This document shows positions 43,640 through 55,689 of a DNA stretch of 64,000 bases, one piece after another. Position 1 is the stretch's first letter. Each line of letters begins with the position of its first letter. The position numbers were made by a program, and so were the translations under genes. The stretch spans positions 390,157,217 through 390,221,216 of the forward strand of contig CM062294.1 in NCBI GenBank assembly GCA_031216915.1, in the 5' to 3' direction. This DNA is from Pictodentalium vernedei. Lineage: Eukaryota > Mollusca > Scaphopoda > Dentaliida > Dentaliidae. The notes beneath the pieces were generated by a model. The model had not been told where the DNA came from, made no database searches, and saw only the letters and a list, made by a program, of their open reading frames with translations.

Positions 43640-45590
43640 CTGCCGAAACAGACAGCCTACCTAGCTATAGTAGCAACTGTTAAGTGAATGACATTCTGAG
43701 CAGTAGATAATAGACCTAACAATAGAGGCCTCCAGAAATGGACTCAATATTTCTGAGATAAAATTCATGAATGGATGGCTGAGCGCAATGAGCAGCCTTC
43801 AAAATCTATAATAGCTACACTATTAATGTAAGCCCAAGAAGTAGAAGAACTCTTACTTCATGAGCCGAAATCTTAAGCACAACTGCTAAGCCAATGATAT
43901 ACCATAAGCAGTACGCTAGTTAATAGAATCCATTAACAATAAAATGGAGCGTAACGTCCTTCTACTAGACATCAAAGACAGAAGAAGCTTACGCCCTTGT
44001 AATAAACAGATATCTGTTTATAAATACATAAACTGTACCCGGAAAGAGTAAAGGCCTATGTCCATACGAAGACGGAAGGACCTTAAAATAATAGGTTCCG
44101 GATAATAGGAGCCTAACTCTTATGCAACAATCCAACCTAAAAAGTAACGGAAGTATTGATTCCGAAACTATGAAAGTGAAAATCATCCATCGATAGTGCA
44201 TGAAACTCACTGACTCTACAGTAAAAGAGAAACCAACAGAATTACTGTCTAAAAGGTCAGAATTTGAAAACTACTGTTTCCAGAGGCTCAAATGATTACT
44301 TAGCTAAATAAGAACCGAAGTTAAAATCCGTATAGGAATTTAATCTAAAGATTCTAAGTCTATTTATCAAAAAGTTACTAACTGACTTAGATAAAGAGAC
44401 AAAAGACTCAATTGTAAACTATCGTAGAGTGCATAGGTATGAGGTAACATAAACCTATAACCTAAATAACAACAGGCTGCAGTAGATCTTGTGAAACAAG
44501 TATACTAAAAAGTAGCAATGAGTAGTATGGAGGGATCAACCATATGAACATAATGATCCCTACACCACGACGGAAGAGCCTCCACTTTTGTCGCATAGAA
44601 TAGCGAAGAAGAGGATCTCCTATAGTAAGAAATCGCGTCCAAAGCTCGTCCAGTACAGTGCTTACAATGCAATACGGACCACACAACGGAATACATGAAG
44701 GTTGCGACCTTGCTGGTTGTGATAAAGATGACACGATTTACTCAGTGAAAAAAGATCCTCACATAGAGGAAGATTTCACGTTAAAATCCACAGTAGACAA
44801 GAGAGTAAATTACTCATGATCTCTGTGAAGATAGAGATGCTATCAACAGAAATGTATTGTGGTTGTTTATCTTAGCAATACCTGCTAAAACAACAGCGCC
44901 GGAGGATACGCGTATCCTATCATTCCGTCCTATAGATCAATAGAGCGTTAACAGTATTAGCTCAGAGATCTGGACAAGCCAACACATACGTCTGCAATTT
45001 ATTAGCAAGCTGTGTCATAAATAAAACATCATTGGGCGCTCCCATAGATAGCAAATCTGATTAAATACTTGTTTGTTGAGAGTCCATTCTGACAGCAACA
45101 AGCGACCCGTAAGAGAACGGGAGTGCGATAAAACAATCAGACGACCCAGAATATGACGGATCAAAACTGAACTTGGTGTACTATAACCAACAGACGGATT
45201 CTTTCCATTAAATTGAATAACGGAAACGAAAGAGTGCCTCCCTGGTTCCGGAGATACGCCACTACTGTCGAATTAAATGACAGGAATTTGGGCCTGCGTT
45301 TCTGAATAATGTTCATGCAATGACATAAAGCAAGCCTAAAAAACATTATTCCGCGGAAGTTAAACTGATAGCTAAAAGACTGCGGAACCCAAAGACCCTG
45401 GCACTTCGAATCCGTAGGGATCAGTATATATCCCAATCTGTTTGACTGGCAACCGTCATAACAGCCACACTCGGGTCCGGCAACTGCGGCGGCACTCTCT
45501 GAGTCAACCACCGAATGTTTGCCCCAGTCTGAATCTCTTGTAACACTAGATAGACAAGAGAATGTATAATATCAAGCAATTCATGGATTG
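43640..45590 (-). pseudogene. D recombinase and polymerase remnant
   Basis: Near copy of 26330-28263 with the same small deletions and the same loss of the reverse transcriptase core. Scraps such as SLFYATKVEALPSWCRDH and VVAYLRNQGGTLSFPLFN remain. Confidence 0.82.
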
Positions 45591-48500
45591 CCGGAAAGTT
45601 GCCGTCGAAGAGAAGCTCCTCCGAGAACGAAGCGACTCTGAGAGAGTTCTTAACCTACTATCCACGCGTGGATGTAGCTAGGGCTGCATCACGTCTAACC
45701 AACTCCAATCAGCCACTGAAGGGCGGAGTTATACGTGAACAAACTACTGCCCTCAAAAGAAATTACATTGAGAATAATATCCCGTAAATCTTTTCTTGAA
45801 GACGTAATGATAACGCCTCAGTAAGGCGGATTACGTATAATAAAGCGTCTAAGTTAAGTCTACTATACATAATGTCGTTCCCAACATTGAAATTGGAAAA
45901 GACATAAACGGCGAAAAAGAATATATGCAGTCTTTAATCACACCGTCTAGACGCATATGAACTCTCGGTATGCCCTGCTCTGCCAAAATAAACTATATGT
46001 AAAAAAAGATAAAATGGCAGAAATGAGCCACGCGGACAAGAAACTAAACTATCATGCTTAGTAGCAGGCTTGTATATATATATAAATATATAGCGTCGAA
46101 AAATAAAACACATGTTGTAATGACAATATTGGACTGCGTCGGTAAGTCAGGGACAAAGTCCCTGTACCGATCGAAAAATCCGAGTCCAATGACGCTATAA
46201 GTCTCTTATCCAAGATCGCAGCAATGAAGTCCGAAAAAATAATCACTGGAAGAAATGCCAGAAGATATGAAAGGCATCTTCCGATACTACTAAAGGGAAA
46301 ACTCGAAATCTTTCGAATCCCTTTCGCCATCCTGTCGGACCCTATAAAGCGTTCGGTCGTCCGTAGCTTGATGCAACCGCGGACAGCACCGACCCAGCGC
46401 CGTCGGATAATTCCTGATTCGACCGAGAAACCGTCAATTGCTGGGATGCTGCGAAACAACTGTGCTAACTCGGATAGCACGTCCGTCACTGAGGCCTGAG
46501 GAGCAGCGGTCTTACGATGCACTGCCGCAGGAAGCTCCGAGATCGTTACCCCGTGCATACTTCCAATATGCGAGCGAACGGAGTGTATAGGCCTCGTGTC
46601 CCTTGGCTACCGGATGGCGCGACCTATTCGCTGTGGAATCACTGAATGCCGAAACTGATCGGATACTCGAGGTCACGTAGCCAATGTGCGGTCGTGTGCC
46701 CTGCTGTGAGGATGAGGAAGCATTAAAGACAGTCTCTCGGACTGTCAATATAACGGAGCGTCCCGAGCAACGGACATATGCTCCGAATGTAAAATATCTG
46801 AACCACAACATGCGGTCCCCTATGTTGTTGGCTTCCTCCGATCTGTCCTCAATCTGCCGTCACTGGGTGAGTACTAAAGTAATTAAAGTGCTCGCATCAC
46901 CCAAATCTCCTACCTAGACCGCAACGGACGAACCCGGCAGCCGAACCATTCGATGAATGTACGCTACACCGGGTGAGCTAGCGAATGTCACTCCGTAAGC
47001 GATAGACATATTCCATGAGCACTTATTGCCGCTAACTCTTCATTAACTATGACGACAGAGGCACACTTTTGAAAGACATCTCCATAACTCTTCGAACAAG
47101 AAACCAGAAATGCTTGGATAGCAAGCATAAAATAATAATATATATAGCGTCGTTCAATAATTCGAAAGTTTGTGTGACATTATTGGACTATGTCGGAACT
47201 GAGGGACGATGTCCCTGAACCGAACCAAAAATTTCTAAGTCCACCGACGCTATCAGTTTCTTATCCGGCATCGCAGCATATGTTGTTCCGAAAGGGAAAG
47301 CTTGAAATCCACCGAATCCCTTTCGGTATCCCGTCGGACCGGATGAAACTTTCGGACGTCCGTACCCGCTTCCGCGGAGCGTCCCGACCCAGCATCGTCG
47401 GATAAAATATATGCGACAGATTCAGTTGATGCTGGGATGCTGCGATAAACTGTGCTATTAAGGAAAGCACGTCCGTTCCCGAGGCCTGTGCAGTAGCGGA
47501 CTTACGATGCATTGCCGCTGGAAGCTCCGTGTACGTTGACTCCCGCACACTTCCTATGCGAACGTCCGGAGTCTGCAGGCCTCGAGTCCCCGGCTACCGA
47601 CCCAGCGCTGTCGGATAATTCTCGATCCGACACCGTTTCTGTCGGCTGCTGGGATGCTGCGATAAGCTGTGCTATGTGCACAAGAATGTCCGGCGTCGAG
47701 ACCTGCGGAGGCGCAGTCTATCGCTGCTTCGCCGAGGGCAGCTCCGCATCAGATGGCTCCCGCATACTTTTCCTATGCGAACGTCCGGAGTCCATCGGTC
47801 TCGAATCCCTGGCTGCCGGATGGTGTGACCTGGTCGCCGAAGAATCCTTGATCGGCGAAGCTGGTAATATATCGGCGGTCACGCAGCCAAGGTGCGGTCG
47901 TGTGCGCTGACGAGAAGAGGAAGCCTTAGCAGTCTCAGCGGACTGCCTATACAACGGAGCGTCCCGAGCGACGGACGTATGCTCCGCTAACGACACATTT
48001 GTACCACAACATCTGGGGCCAGATGTTGTTGAACGAGAGAGGGGCCTCTCTCGCTTGCCGTCCGGATGGACCGGAACGAGCTATGAACCGGACTAAAAGG
48101 CTTCCTCCGTTCTCCCTCCGATCCGCCGTCACTGGGTGTGCATTAAGTTAATTTTATAGTGCTCGCATCACCCCAAAATTCCTTCTAGACCGCAACGGAC
48201 GAACCCGGCTGCCGAACCATTCGGTGAATGGACGCTACACCGGGCGAGCTAGCGGACGTCAAAGGCCGTCGAACCTACTAGGGTCCTCTTAGGCAATTGG
48301 CGTATTACATGAGCACTTTTCCGCTAGCCCTTCATTAATTGTGACGACGGAGGCACACTGTTGGAAGACATCACAGATACATCACCCTAATCTTGATCGT
48401 CTGAAATAGAAATTGATAAAGTAGAGTGACCCTGCGGGGAAAGGACCGGAGTGTCCAAATCCCCAACAACATACCGTGACATACGCTTCCCATATTGTCA

Positions 48501-48615
48501 TCGAAATCATACGATACAGAACAGGAGTTAATGCGAGTACACTGACCACATATAGAATGATAATAAGGTCAGAGGAAGACTTCCTCTTAAAACAATTGAT
48601 CAATATCCTTTCAAT
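45590..48615 (-). pseudogene. D gag remnant, three blocks
   Basis: Same three-block order as copy B. The block resembling intact elements is about 47592-48042. The ATG-to-ATT change at the start is shared (near 48613). Confidence 0.8.
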
Positions 48616-49708
48616 GTGAAAAGAAAACAAGTCCTGGTACTCGCACTAACCCCTGGCAATCAAAATACATAATAATAATATGATCCATTAATATAGAAAA
48701 AATAATTGAAATAAAAATATTTTGAAAAAATATTTTTTCAGAACAGCCCAAGTTTCTGAAAAGTAACGTTGAGCCCCAATGGATCCCAAGCCTAAGTGTG
48801 GACAAAAAATTTTAAAAATATTTTAAACAATTTATTCAACACTTACGAACAATAATAATGTATCTAGTTATGATTAAAATAACATAAAGATATTATTATT
48901 TACAAATCCCCCCCTCACACAGAGGGCTGTTGTAAATGTAAACAATGAGTGTAAAAACACTAAAATAAGACTCCAGGCACCCAGGCCCGAAATCAGTTAC
49001 CAAAAATACACCATCTGATGCAAAACAGAGACTTCCAGGGAAGAAACTGCAGAACATCAGATGGTAGATGCAGAACACAACGCCTAACCACCCGTAGGTG
49101 AAGACGTAAACATGGGGAAAGAACAGAATTCATTCTGTTATTCAGCTAAAACTCCCAAGAAATTTTAGTAATAATAATTACAGAAACTATGCCAAAAGCA
49201 TGGGAGAATAGCAAGGGGGAACTTAAAGGACAGGGAAAGAGGAATACACTTGAAAAAACAGTGTAACTAAATAATCAGAATGACAACAAAATGGCTGCTG
49301 CCTTGAAAATAGGTAACTTAACATAATTTCATTAAAAAATTTTAAGTTACAGCCCTGATAATATTCTGTCACACATTCTTTTCCTCTCCTCCTTTCTATC
49401 CTCCTTAGAATCACCATTTCACTAATATTTATGTGTCTGGCATCATTAAAACTGAGATTTAAAAGCACAAAGATCAGTCAGATGTTAACTGATGAAGGGC
49501 CAAACTTAGAATGATAAATGGCGCCAATTTCGGAACGTCCTTGACACTGCGCATGCGCAGTAGGGGCGAAGTGTGGAGGGCCTTTCAGGACATGTTTTCT
49601 TTAGTTTTAGATGCAAATTTTGGGGATTGGGGGGCAAAATTTGTGTTTGGCCCTATATTTTAAGAGTTAGCACCAGCTATGTCTGGGTCATTGGTACAGT
49701 ATAAAAAT

Positions 49709-50280
49709 ATATAGGCCTGTTGTTTTGTGGCAGGCGATCACCAGTGTTCATGTTGTCGGCTGCCAGTTGCACTAAAATTGTTATTTGTGACCAGTAAAGA
49801 GAACTGCTGATTATAAAACAAACACAGGAATCATTTTATTACTTGCCAAAAAATGAAATCATCTGCTAACAATTAAGGCAGAGACAAACATGCTCACCAA
49901 AGCCCTCTGATTGTGTCGATAAAGAAAGGCTGATTGGTCAACATTATTAACAGATAGATGCAGTGGTGGCAGACCAGTATTTAGACGAACACTTTATATG
50001 GTAACTTCTTGGGCCATGTTAATTGTTGTTGATTGGTAATCAAGCATCTTTTATGGAAAATTATAAGTAAACCTTCAGCTTTACAAAAGTGAAAGTGTTG
50101 ATAGTTTCGTTAAATCCTTTAAACCAAAATAAACAAACATCACTGCCATATGATTCTCTCTAGCTACCCCGCTTTCTACACACACATTTCTCACAGCCTC
50201 AAGTCAGTAAAACCCATCCAAAATGAATCATTCCGAAAATGAATCCTAAATGCATGCTAGATTTAGGGAAGGGAGCTGGC
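49709..50280. other. Transduced host sequence inside D
   Basis: Matches 32387-32966 and ends at gggagctggc. The next bases (gaagtgtggaggg) belong to the right ITR. Both parents have ggc at the breakpoint (50278-50280), a 3 bp microhomology. Confidence 0.9.
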
Positions 50281-50421
50281 GAAGTGTGGAGGGCCTTTCA
50301 GGACATGTTTTCTTTAGTTTTAGATGCAAATTTTGGGGATTGGGGGGCAAAATTTGTGTTTGGCCCTATATTTTAAGAGTTAGCACCAGCTATGTCTGGG
50401 TCATTGGTACAGTATAAAAAT
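50281..50421. repeat. Second, partial right ITR of D
   Basis: gaagtgtggagggcctttca... to tataaaaat. Same as 49568-49708 but lacking the inner ITR part with the NRF-1-type and E2F-like palindromes. It supplies the functional outer end of the composite. Confidence 0.9.
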
Positions 50422-50998
50422 ATAACAGAATTCATTCTGTAACCAAGCTAATTCTCCCAAGAGAATTTAGAAATGATCTTTCTCAAAAATATGCCAAAAG
50501 CATGGGAGAATAGCAAGGGGGGACTTAGAAGACCAGGAGAGAGGAAACACTGAATAAGCAGTGCAACTTTATAACAAGAATGACAACAACAGGCCCATCC
50601 CTCGAAAATAGGCAACTTAACAAAATGTCATTAAAAAATTTTAAGTTACAGCCCTGATTATTTTCTGTCACTCCTTTTTCCTCTCCTCCCTCTATATCCT
50701 CCTTAGAATCACCATTTCTCCAATAATGGCATCCTTTAAACTGAGATTTACAAGCACAAAGATCAGTGAGATGTTGACTGATGAAGGGCCAAACAAAGAA
50801 TAGTAATTGGCGCCAATTTCGCAACGTCCTTGACACTGCACATGCACAGTAGGGGCAAAGTATGGAGGTCCTTCAGGACAAGATTTCTTTTAGTTTTAGA
50901 TGCAAATTTTGGGGATTAGGGGGCAAAATTTGTGTTTGACCCTAGATTTTTAAGAGTTAGCACCAGCTATGTCTGGGTCATTGGTACAGTATAAAAAT

Positions 50999-51411
50999 AT
51001 AAGCAGTCTGGCATTTGCAGAATGAGGTCTCCAGAAGGTGAATTTGATGATGCTATCCCATACAGTGGGACAATTTATCCTCTGGGTACCTCTTTCTGTT
51101 TAGGTTTGAGACCTCGATTCAGATTGGGGTTCACAGAGGGTAAATTTAGTGATGCTACCCAGCTATACATGAGTATGACCTCATTTTGCAGATGACAGTC
51201 TGCTTATTTTCTGGCTTGAGTCTGAATCTACAATTATTGGGAAAAACCTTGGATGAAGGAGGGGCCATTTTTATCAAGGTCTTCACTTCAGATCAGTGTC
51301 TGATAAGAACTTACTAGAGAACTTTTTATGTCCCATTCTGCCTAGAGAATGGTTTAAGGCTTTACCTGTCGAAAAGGGAACATCCGCCCACATAATTAAA
51401 AAAAAAAAAAA
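50999..51411. other. Intron with a short degenerate duplication
   Basis: 'aggtgaatttgatgatgctatccca' (51036) and 'gagggtaaatttagtgatgctaccca' (51136) are about 100 bp apart. Nothing else is recognised. Confidence 0.4.
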
Positions 51412-51545
51412 TTTCCCAAAATTTTAACAAAATCATATTATGTGACCCCATCATTGGAACTAGTTCATCGTTCCAATGAGGGGCCATATGAAATGGTTTT
51501 GTTGAAATATTTGGAAAAATTTGATAAAAAAATACTAAATTAATA
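51412..51545. repeat. Inverted-repeat element (MITE-like), copy 2
   Basis: Arms about 51412-51460 and 51470-51518 (caaaatcatattatgtgacccc..attggaac / gttccaatgaggggccatatgaaatggttttg). Same family as 34842-34990. Confidence 0.65.
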
Positions 51546-52550
51546 AATTTTAATATCATGTGCAAAAGTTAAAAGGTTTGAACAATAATTATTTCCAATG
51601 AAAGTGTCAATGACACTGTAGCTCAAGTTGTGTAAGACATGTACATGTATAGTATGTGACACAGCAATGACACACATCTAGGTAATCACCTGATAACAAA
51701 GGTACATGCAAAGTATTGTAAAGGTCTGTACATAAATACTGACCATAGCCTGTAACAAATGTACATGTAAAGTATTGTAAAGGTGGGTGACAGTGTTAGA
51801 TGCTAAACTAGAAAAGAAATCTCCATGGGGTTAATGTTACAATGGGGATCCTTGTATGGTGCATCATAAGCCAAATGTTAGCAACTGTTTTGACCTGTTT
51901 GATTCAAACCTTTCTACGGTTGATTCCTACCAATTAATAAATATTTGTCCAGTCCTTCAGAAATATAGGTATTTGAATTTTTTATCTTTAGTTCATAGGG
52001 TTCCCACAGGTGAGGAGGTTTTATTTTTCTCATTGGAAACAGAAAACTGGGTTGTGCTAATAATGTTTACCCTCCCCAAACAACACAAAATATTAACACA
52101 GCAGAGCCCAAAAGTACTCGTTACCGTCCCATGATGATAACAAATGTAGTCATAGAAGTTCTGTACAAAAAACTGATTGCACCTAATTTGAGTATAAAAT
52201 GGCTGCTGGCAGCCATCTTGAATTTCAGACCGCACCCAAAAACACTCGTTCTCATCCCAATATGATAACAAAGGTACCCAAGAAGTTTTGTGAAGAACAG
52301 TTCATAAATACAGCCTCTAGCCCGAACCGTATTGACATATGCACTGCTGTAACAGTACATAAGGCGACTATGATGTACACAATGACATTAAATGTCTTGA
52401 CGCCAAGGAATAGAACACCGAGAGGGAAAAGACTACTTATTCCCTCTATCGGCTCTATTCCAAACAAGACAGCTGTCTCAGCCTATCTATGCACTATTCG
52501 TCCGACTTCAGGACGAAAAACAGGTGATATGAAATAACCTGGAGAAAATT
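51546..52550. other. Intron with short degenerate direct repeats
   Basis: 51650-51790 has two 'aaatgtacatg.aaagtattgtaaaggt' units. 52100-52200 and 52235-52310 are diverged copies of 'cccaaaa.actcgtt..tcccat.atgataacaaa'. Open frames in this stretch have no recognisable domain. Confidence 0.4.
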
Positions 52551-52559
52551 TTGACAACC

Positions 52560-53040
52560 TCTATTGCTTTTCTTCAATAGGAGAGCCTATACCTCCACAA
52601 GGAGAGACTCTCTTGGAAGAATTCGCCGGAAGATTTGACCAGCACGTACTTGTAGTAAGTGGAGCTTTGCTCAGACTGATAGCCACAGGCCTGCCAAGAT
52701 TATATACTCATCCATTGATCTTCCGCAATTATCATCCACTTTTTTGCAAGGTTGATAATCTTCCGCTAAGTGGAAAGCAACAGAAGTCTATTCTCGATGA
52801 TCTCTATTGCTTTCTTCAATAAGAGAGCCTGTACCTCCACTAGGAGCGACTCCCTTTTGAAAGGATCTGCCGGAAGAATTGTCCAACGCGGACATCTTGT
52901 AAGTGGGGGTTATGTTCTGAATCATAGCCGTAGGCCTTCCGAGACAACAATTTTCCCACTAATCTTCCGTAACATAAATCCAGTTTCTCGCAAAGATAAT
53001 AACCTTCTGTCAACAATAGAGCAATAGAGGTCTTATTCAT
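52560..53040. repeat. Tandem duplication inside G, two units of about 240 bp
   Basis: ctctattgcttt.cttcaatagg and the following 'agagcctatacctccac.aggag.gactc' recur at about 52560 and 52802. The unit resembles the start of the reverse transcriptase region of copy A near 5395-5470. Confidence 0.7.
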
Positions 53041-53900
53041 CACCTGTATGACTAACTGATCAGGTGGAACAAAGTCAGTATAGTATTGATAAATAAAATT
53101 CATGGCTACCATATGCTGTTCTGAAAGGTAAGGGTAATTCTCTTCCTTGTCCCTTTCACCATCCGACTGATTCAGCTGTGACATTTGGTCATTTGGATCT
53201 GCGTGAACAGATGACTGAACCAACCCAGCACCATCCGACAGCTCACCACCGGAGTCTGCGGGAGGTTGCTCTTGCACTTGCTGGGATGCTGCGATCAGCT
53301 GCGCAATCTGTGACAGCAAGTCCGTTACCGAGGATTGAGGAGTAGCAGTCTTCTGTTTTTTTGCCGCTTGTTACTCCTGGGACTAAGATCCGGAGACAGA
53401 TCTCTTCTCCGAACGTCCCCGATGAAAAAAAACCTCAGATCGCTAGCTACGGGATGGTCCAACTTCATGGGCAAAGACTGGTTCCATCTTCATGCAACTG
53501 GCTGGATATCCGAAGTCGGGTAGCTAGCATGCGGTCAGGTGTGCTTTTATAACATAGTGGAGGAAGCCGTGACCGAAGCCAACCCCAGCTGCAGTCTGGG
53601 TGGAGCGTCCTGAGCAGCGGGCAGACGTATTCTCCGACTTGTGCAAGTTTCTCAAAATAACATTTGGCCCAAAATGTTGTTGGGTTAGAGAGAGACCTCT
53701 CCCACTCGCGGTCTTATCAGACCACGCCGAGCCTCCCGACAAAAAAACTTGGTTCTGGCTTGTGCAAGTTTCTCATAACAACCTCTGGCCCCAGAAGTTG
53801 TTGGGTTAGAGAGGGGCCTCTCCCGCTCGCGGCCTTGTCAGACCTCGCCGAGTCTGCCAACAAGAAGCTTGCTGACTTCCTCCCTATTTCCGTCGTCGCT
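52840..53900 (-). pseudogene. G gag remnant
   Basis: A 159-codon frame (52840-53319) contains MLSQIAQLIAASQQ, GELSDGAGLVQS, DGERDKEENYPYLSEQHMVA and MNFIYQYYTDFVP, matching copy A Gag (VQIAQLIAASQQ..ELSDGAGSVRS..DGERDTDELELSLSEQHKAAVDFIRHFLPQVVP). Upstream, 53630-53830 holds two copies of the gag hairpin segment (aacatttggcccaaaatgtt; aacctctggccccagaagtt). The protein is broken. Confidence 0.75.
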
Positions 53901-54088
53901 GGGTGAGCTTTTGTTTTAAGGTGCTCAATCTACCCAAATCTACACTTCCTTTGACCGCAATCGACATACCCGGTTTAATAGCCTTGGATCCACCAATTCT
54001 TGCATTGATTTGTGTCTGGCATCCTCAAAAAAGGCGATTTTAAAGCACAGATGTCAGTACATTGTTACCGACTTTAGGGCCAAACAAA

Positions 54089-54290
54089 GAATGATGTTTG
54101 CGCCAATTTCGGTCTCTTCCTGACCACTGCACATGCTCAGAGAGTAAAAGTATGGAGGACCAGATTGGACTTTTAATTTTCGGTTTTGTATGCAAATTTT
54201 GGGGATTGGGGTGTTCAAAATTTGTATTTGGCCCTTGATAATATCAAGTTTGCACCAGTTAGTCTGGGCCATTGGTTGTTGTATAAAAAT
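54089..54290. repeat. G right ITR
   Basis: ccaatttcgg..actgcacatgctcag..gcaaattttggggattgggg..agtctgggccattgg..gtataaaaat. The same order of blocks as family 1 right ITRs, with many substitutions. Confidence 0.75.
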
Positions 54291-54742
54291 ATCTACCAAA
54301 GCATTATAGAGTTATGGCTTTGGATGGACAAATAAGGTCAGACAGATGGACGGACAGGGACATAAAAATAATTAAAAAAAACAAGGTGCAATGCCACCGG
54401 TATCCCCCGCCAAGTGTTTCTAAGTTGAAGGGTTTCCAAGTTGAAAAAAGTGGAAATAGGCCCATAACTCTAGAAAAAAAAAAATGGACAAAACCTGTTA
54501 CTTGTGAATATTCTTCCCCCCATGGTGGTCTATCAGCATACGAAAGACCATTTAAATCCAACATGCACCGACTGAGATATGAAGATTCAAATTTTTTTAC
54601 GGACGGATGGATGGATGGACAGACAGATGGACCCCCATTTCTATATCCCTCTCCCCCCCACCACAAACTTTGTTTTGGCAGGGGATAATGACAAATTTTG
54701 ATATTATGTGCATTCAGTAAAGGGTTAAAAATCTTCAGGATC
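54291..54742. repeat. Intron repeat with gga/gac minisatellite
   Basis: 54330-54362 and 54597-54632 have 'gacagatggacggac'/'ggacggatggatggatgg' simple repeats around a 'cataactctag' segment, a common invertebrate dispersed repeat. The 'aaattttgatattatgtgca' tail before E matches the MITE-like tails elsewhere. Confidence 0.5.
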
Positions 54743-55689
54743 GTTAAAAAATTTATAGTAATTTATATATTTTTTATACTTACCAATGACCCAGACATAG
54801 CTGGTGCTAACTCTTAAAATATAGGGCCAAACACAAATTTTGCCCCCCAATCCCCAAAATTTGCATCTAAAACCAAAGAAAACATGTCCTGAATGGCCCT
54901 CCACACTTCACCTCCACTGCGCATGCGCAGTGTCAAGGACGTTCCGAAATTGGCGCCATTAATCATTCTTATAACCAGTGCCTGGTAAGCGCTATGTACT
55001 CAGTGGGGAGGTAAGAGTTCCCAACTCCTGGGAGGGTCATCCCCGTCTGGGTCATTGGTAAGTATAAAAAATATATAAATTACTATAAATTTTTTAACAT
55101 TTTTATACTGTACCAATGACCCAGACATAGCTGAATAGTAAAAAGGCTGGATGGCCAAGGACATAGAGCAAGATGGAATACGCTCAATTATATAAAACAG
55201 AGTCATCCCTTCTAGGGAAAAAGAAGTATTAGGCCTTACATGTATCTTTCTTATTTATGATAAATTAGAAAGATACAACACCTTCCAAAATTGAGCATCA
55301 TACATCCATGTACTCTATTAATATCTAGTATAATCCTTATACTAATAATTTTTAAAGTAAGCCAATAAATAAAGTCTAGAGAATAGAGACTCTTAATACT
55401 CCTTAAAAGTGTCTGAGGATTGTATAATAATGTCCGTTGACACGTGCTATATTCAAAAGCTATACTTTAAAAATTAAGACCTGAATGAATTTTTAAAACA
55501 TAAACTTCTCACTAAACAACCATCCCAATAATAGCTCAGAATTACTAACTCCGGAGGAGGTATCCCCTTGTTTTCATAGTAAAACAGGCGACCCAAGGGA
55601 ACACCCTCCCCCCCCCCCCCCCCTTTTTCTTGCCCTGGGTCAAATAGCCCAGAGCGAAGAGGGCAGCAGAACGGAGTCACTGCCGAAAC

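Larger units (their letters stand above)
42706..50421 (-). mobile_element. Insertion D: defective DIRS copy plus carried host flank plus second partial right end
   Basis: Unit of 7.7 kb nested in C. 42706-49708 is a near copy of B (ITRs 42745-42932 and 49508-49695, ICR 43008-43096, same deletion junction and gag mosaic). 49709-50280 repeats B's host flank. 50281-50421 is a second copy of the outer 141 bp of the right end. Both outer ends are correct family 1 termini, and the target in C is restored exactly on removal, with no target duplication. The composite therefore moved as one unit. Confidence 0.9.
36120..50998 (-). mobile_element. DIRS copy C (family 1), interrupted by insertion D
   Basis: Two parts, 36120-42705 and 50422-50998, make one 7.2 kb element very similar to copy A. 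ITRs are at about 36159-36347 and 50796-50983, ICR at 36423-36510. D sits in the leader between gag and the right ITR. Removing 42706-50421 restores ...tggggaaaataacaga..., identical to copy A at 8231-8246, so the split is exact. C has a few point lesions in gag and polymerase and an intact-looking recombinase. Its right ITR has lost both CpGs of the NRF-1-type motif (tgcacatgcaca near 50836). Confidence 0.92.
52550..54290 (-). mobile_element. Fragment G of a diverged family 1-like DIRS element
   Basis: In plus coordinates: part of the polymerase N-terminal region (duplicated, about 52560-53040), a gag remnant (53040-53900) and a right ITR ending gtataaaaat at 54290. The left half with the recombinase is missing. 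Sequence is clearly more diverged than A to E, so an older or separate lineage. Confidence 0.75.

Noticed and set aside
42706-50421. Insertion D as a simple assembly duplication of B
   Set aside because: Its outer boundaries are exact element ends in C, it has small differences from B, and it has an extra partial right ITR that B lacks. An assembly error remains possible and is listed as a test.
52252-52467. 71-codon hydrophobic frame as a membrane protein
   Set aside because: It lies in degenerate direct repeats beside fragment G and has no conserved counterpart or splice context that I can see.
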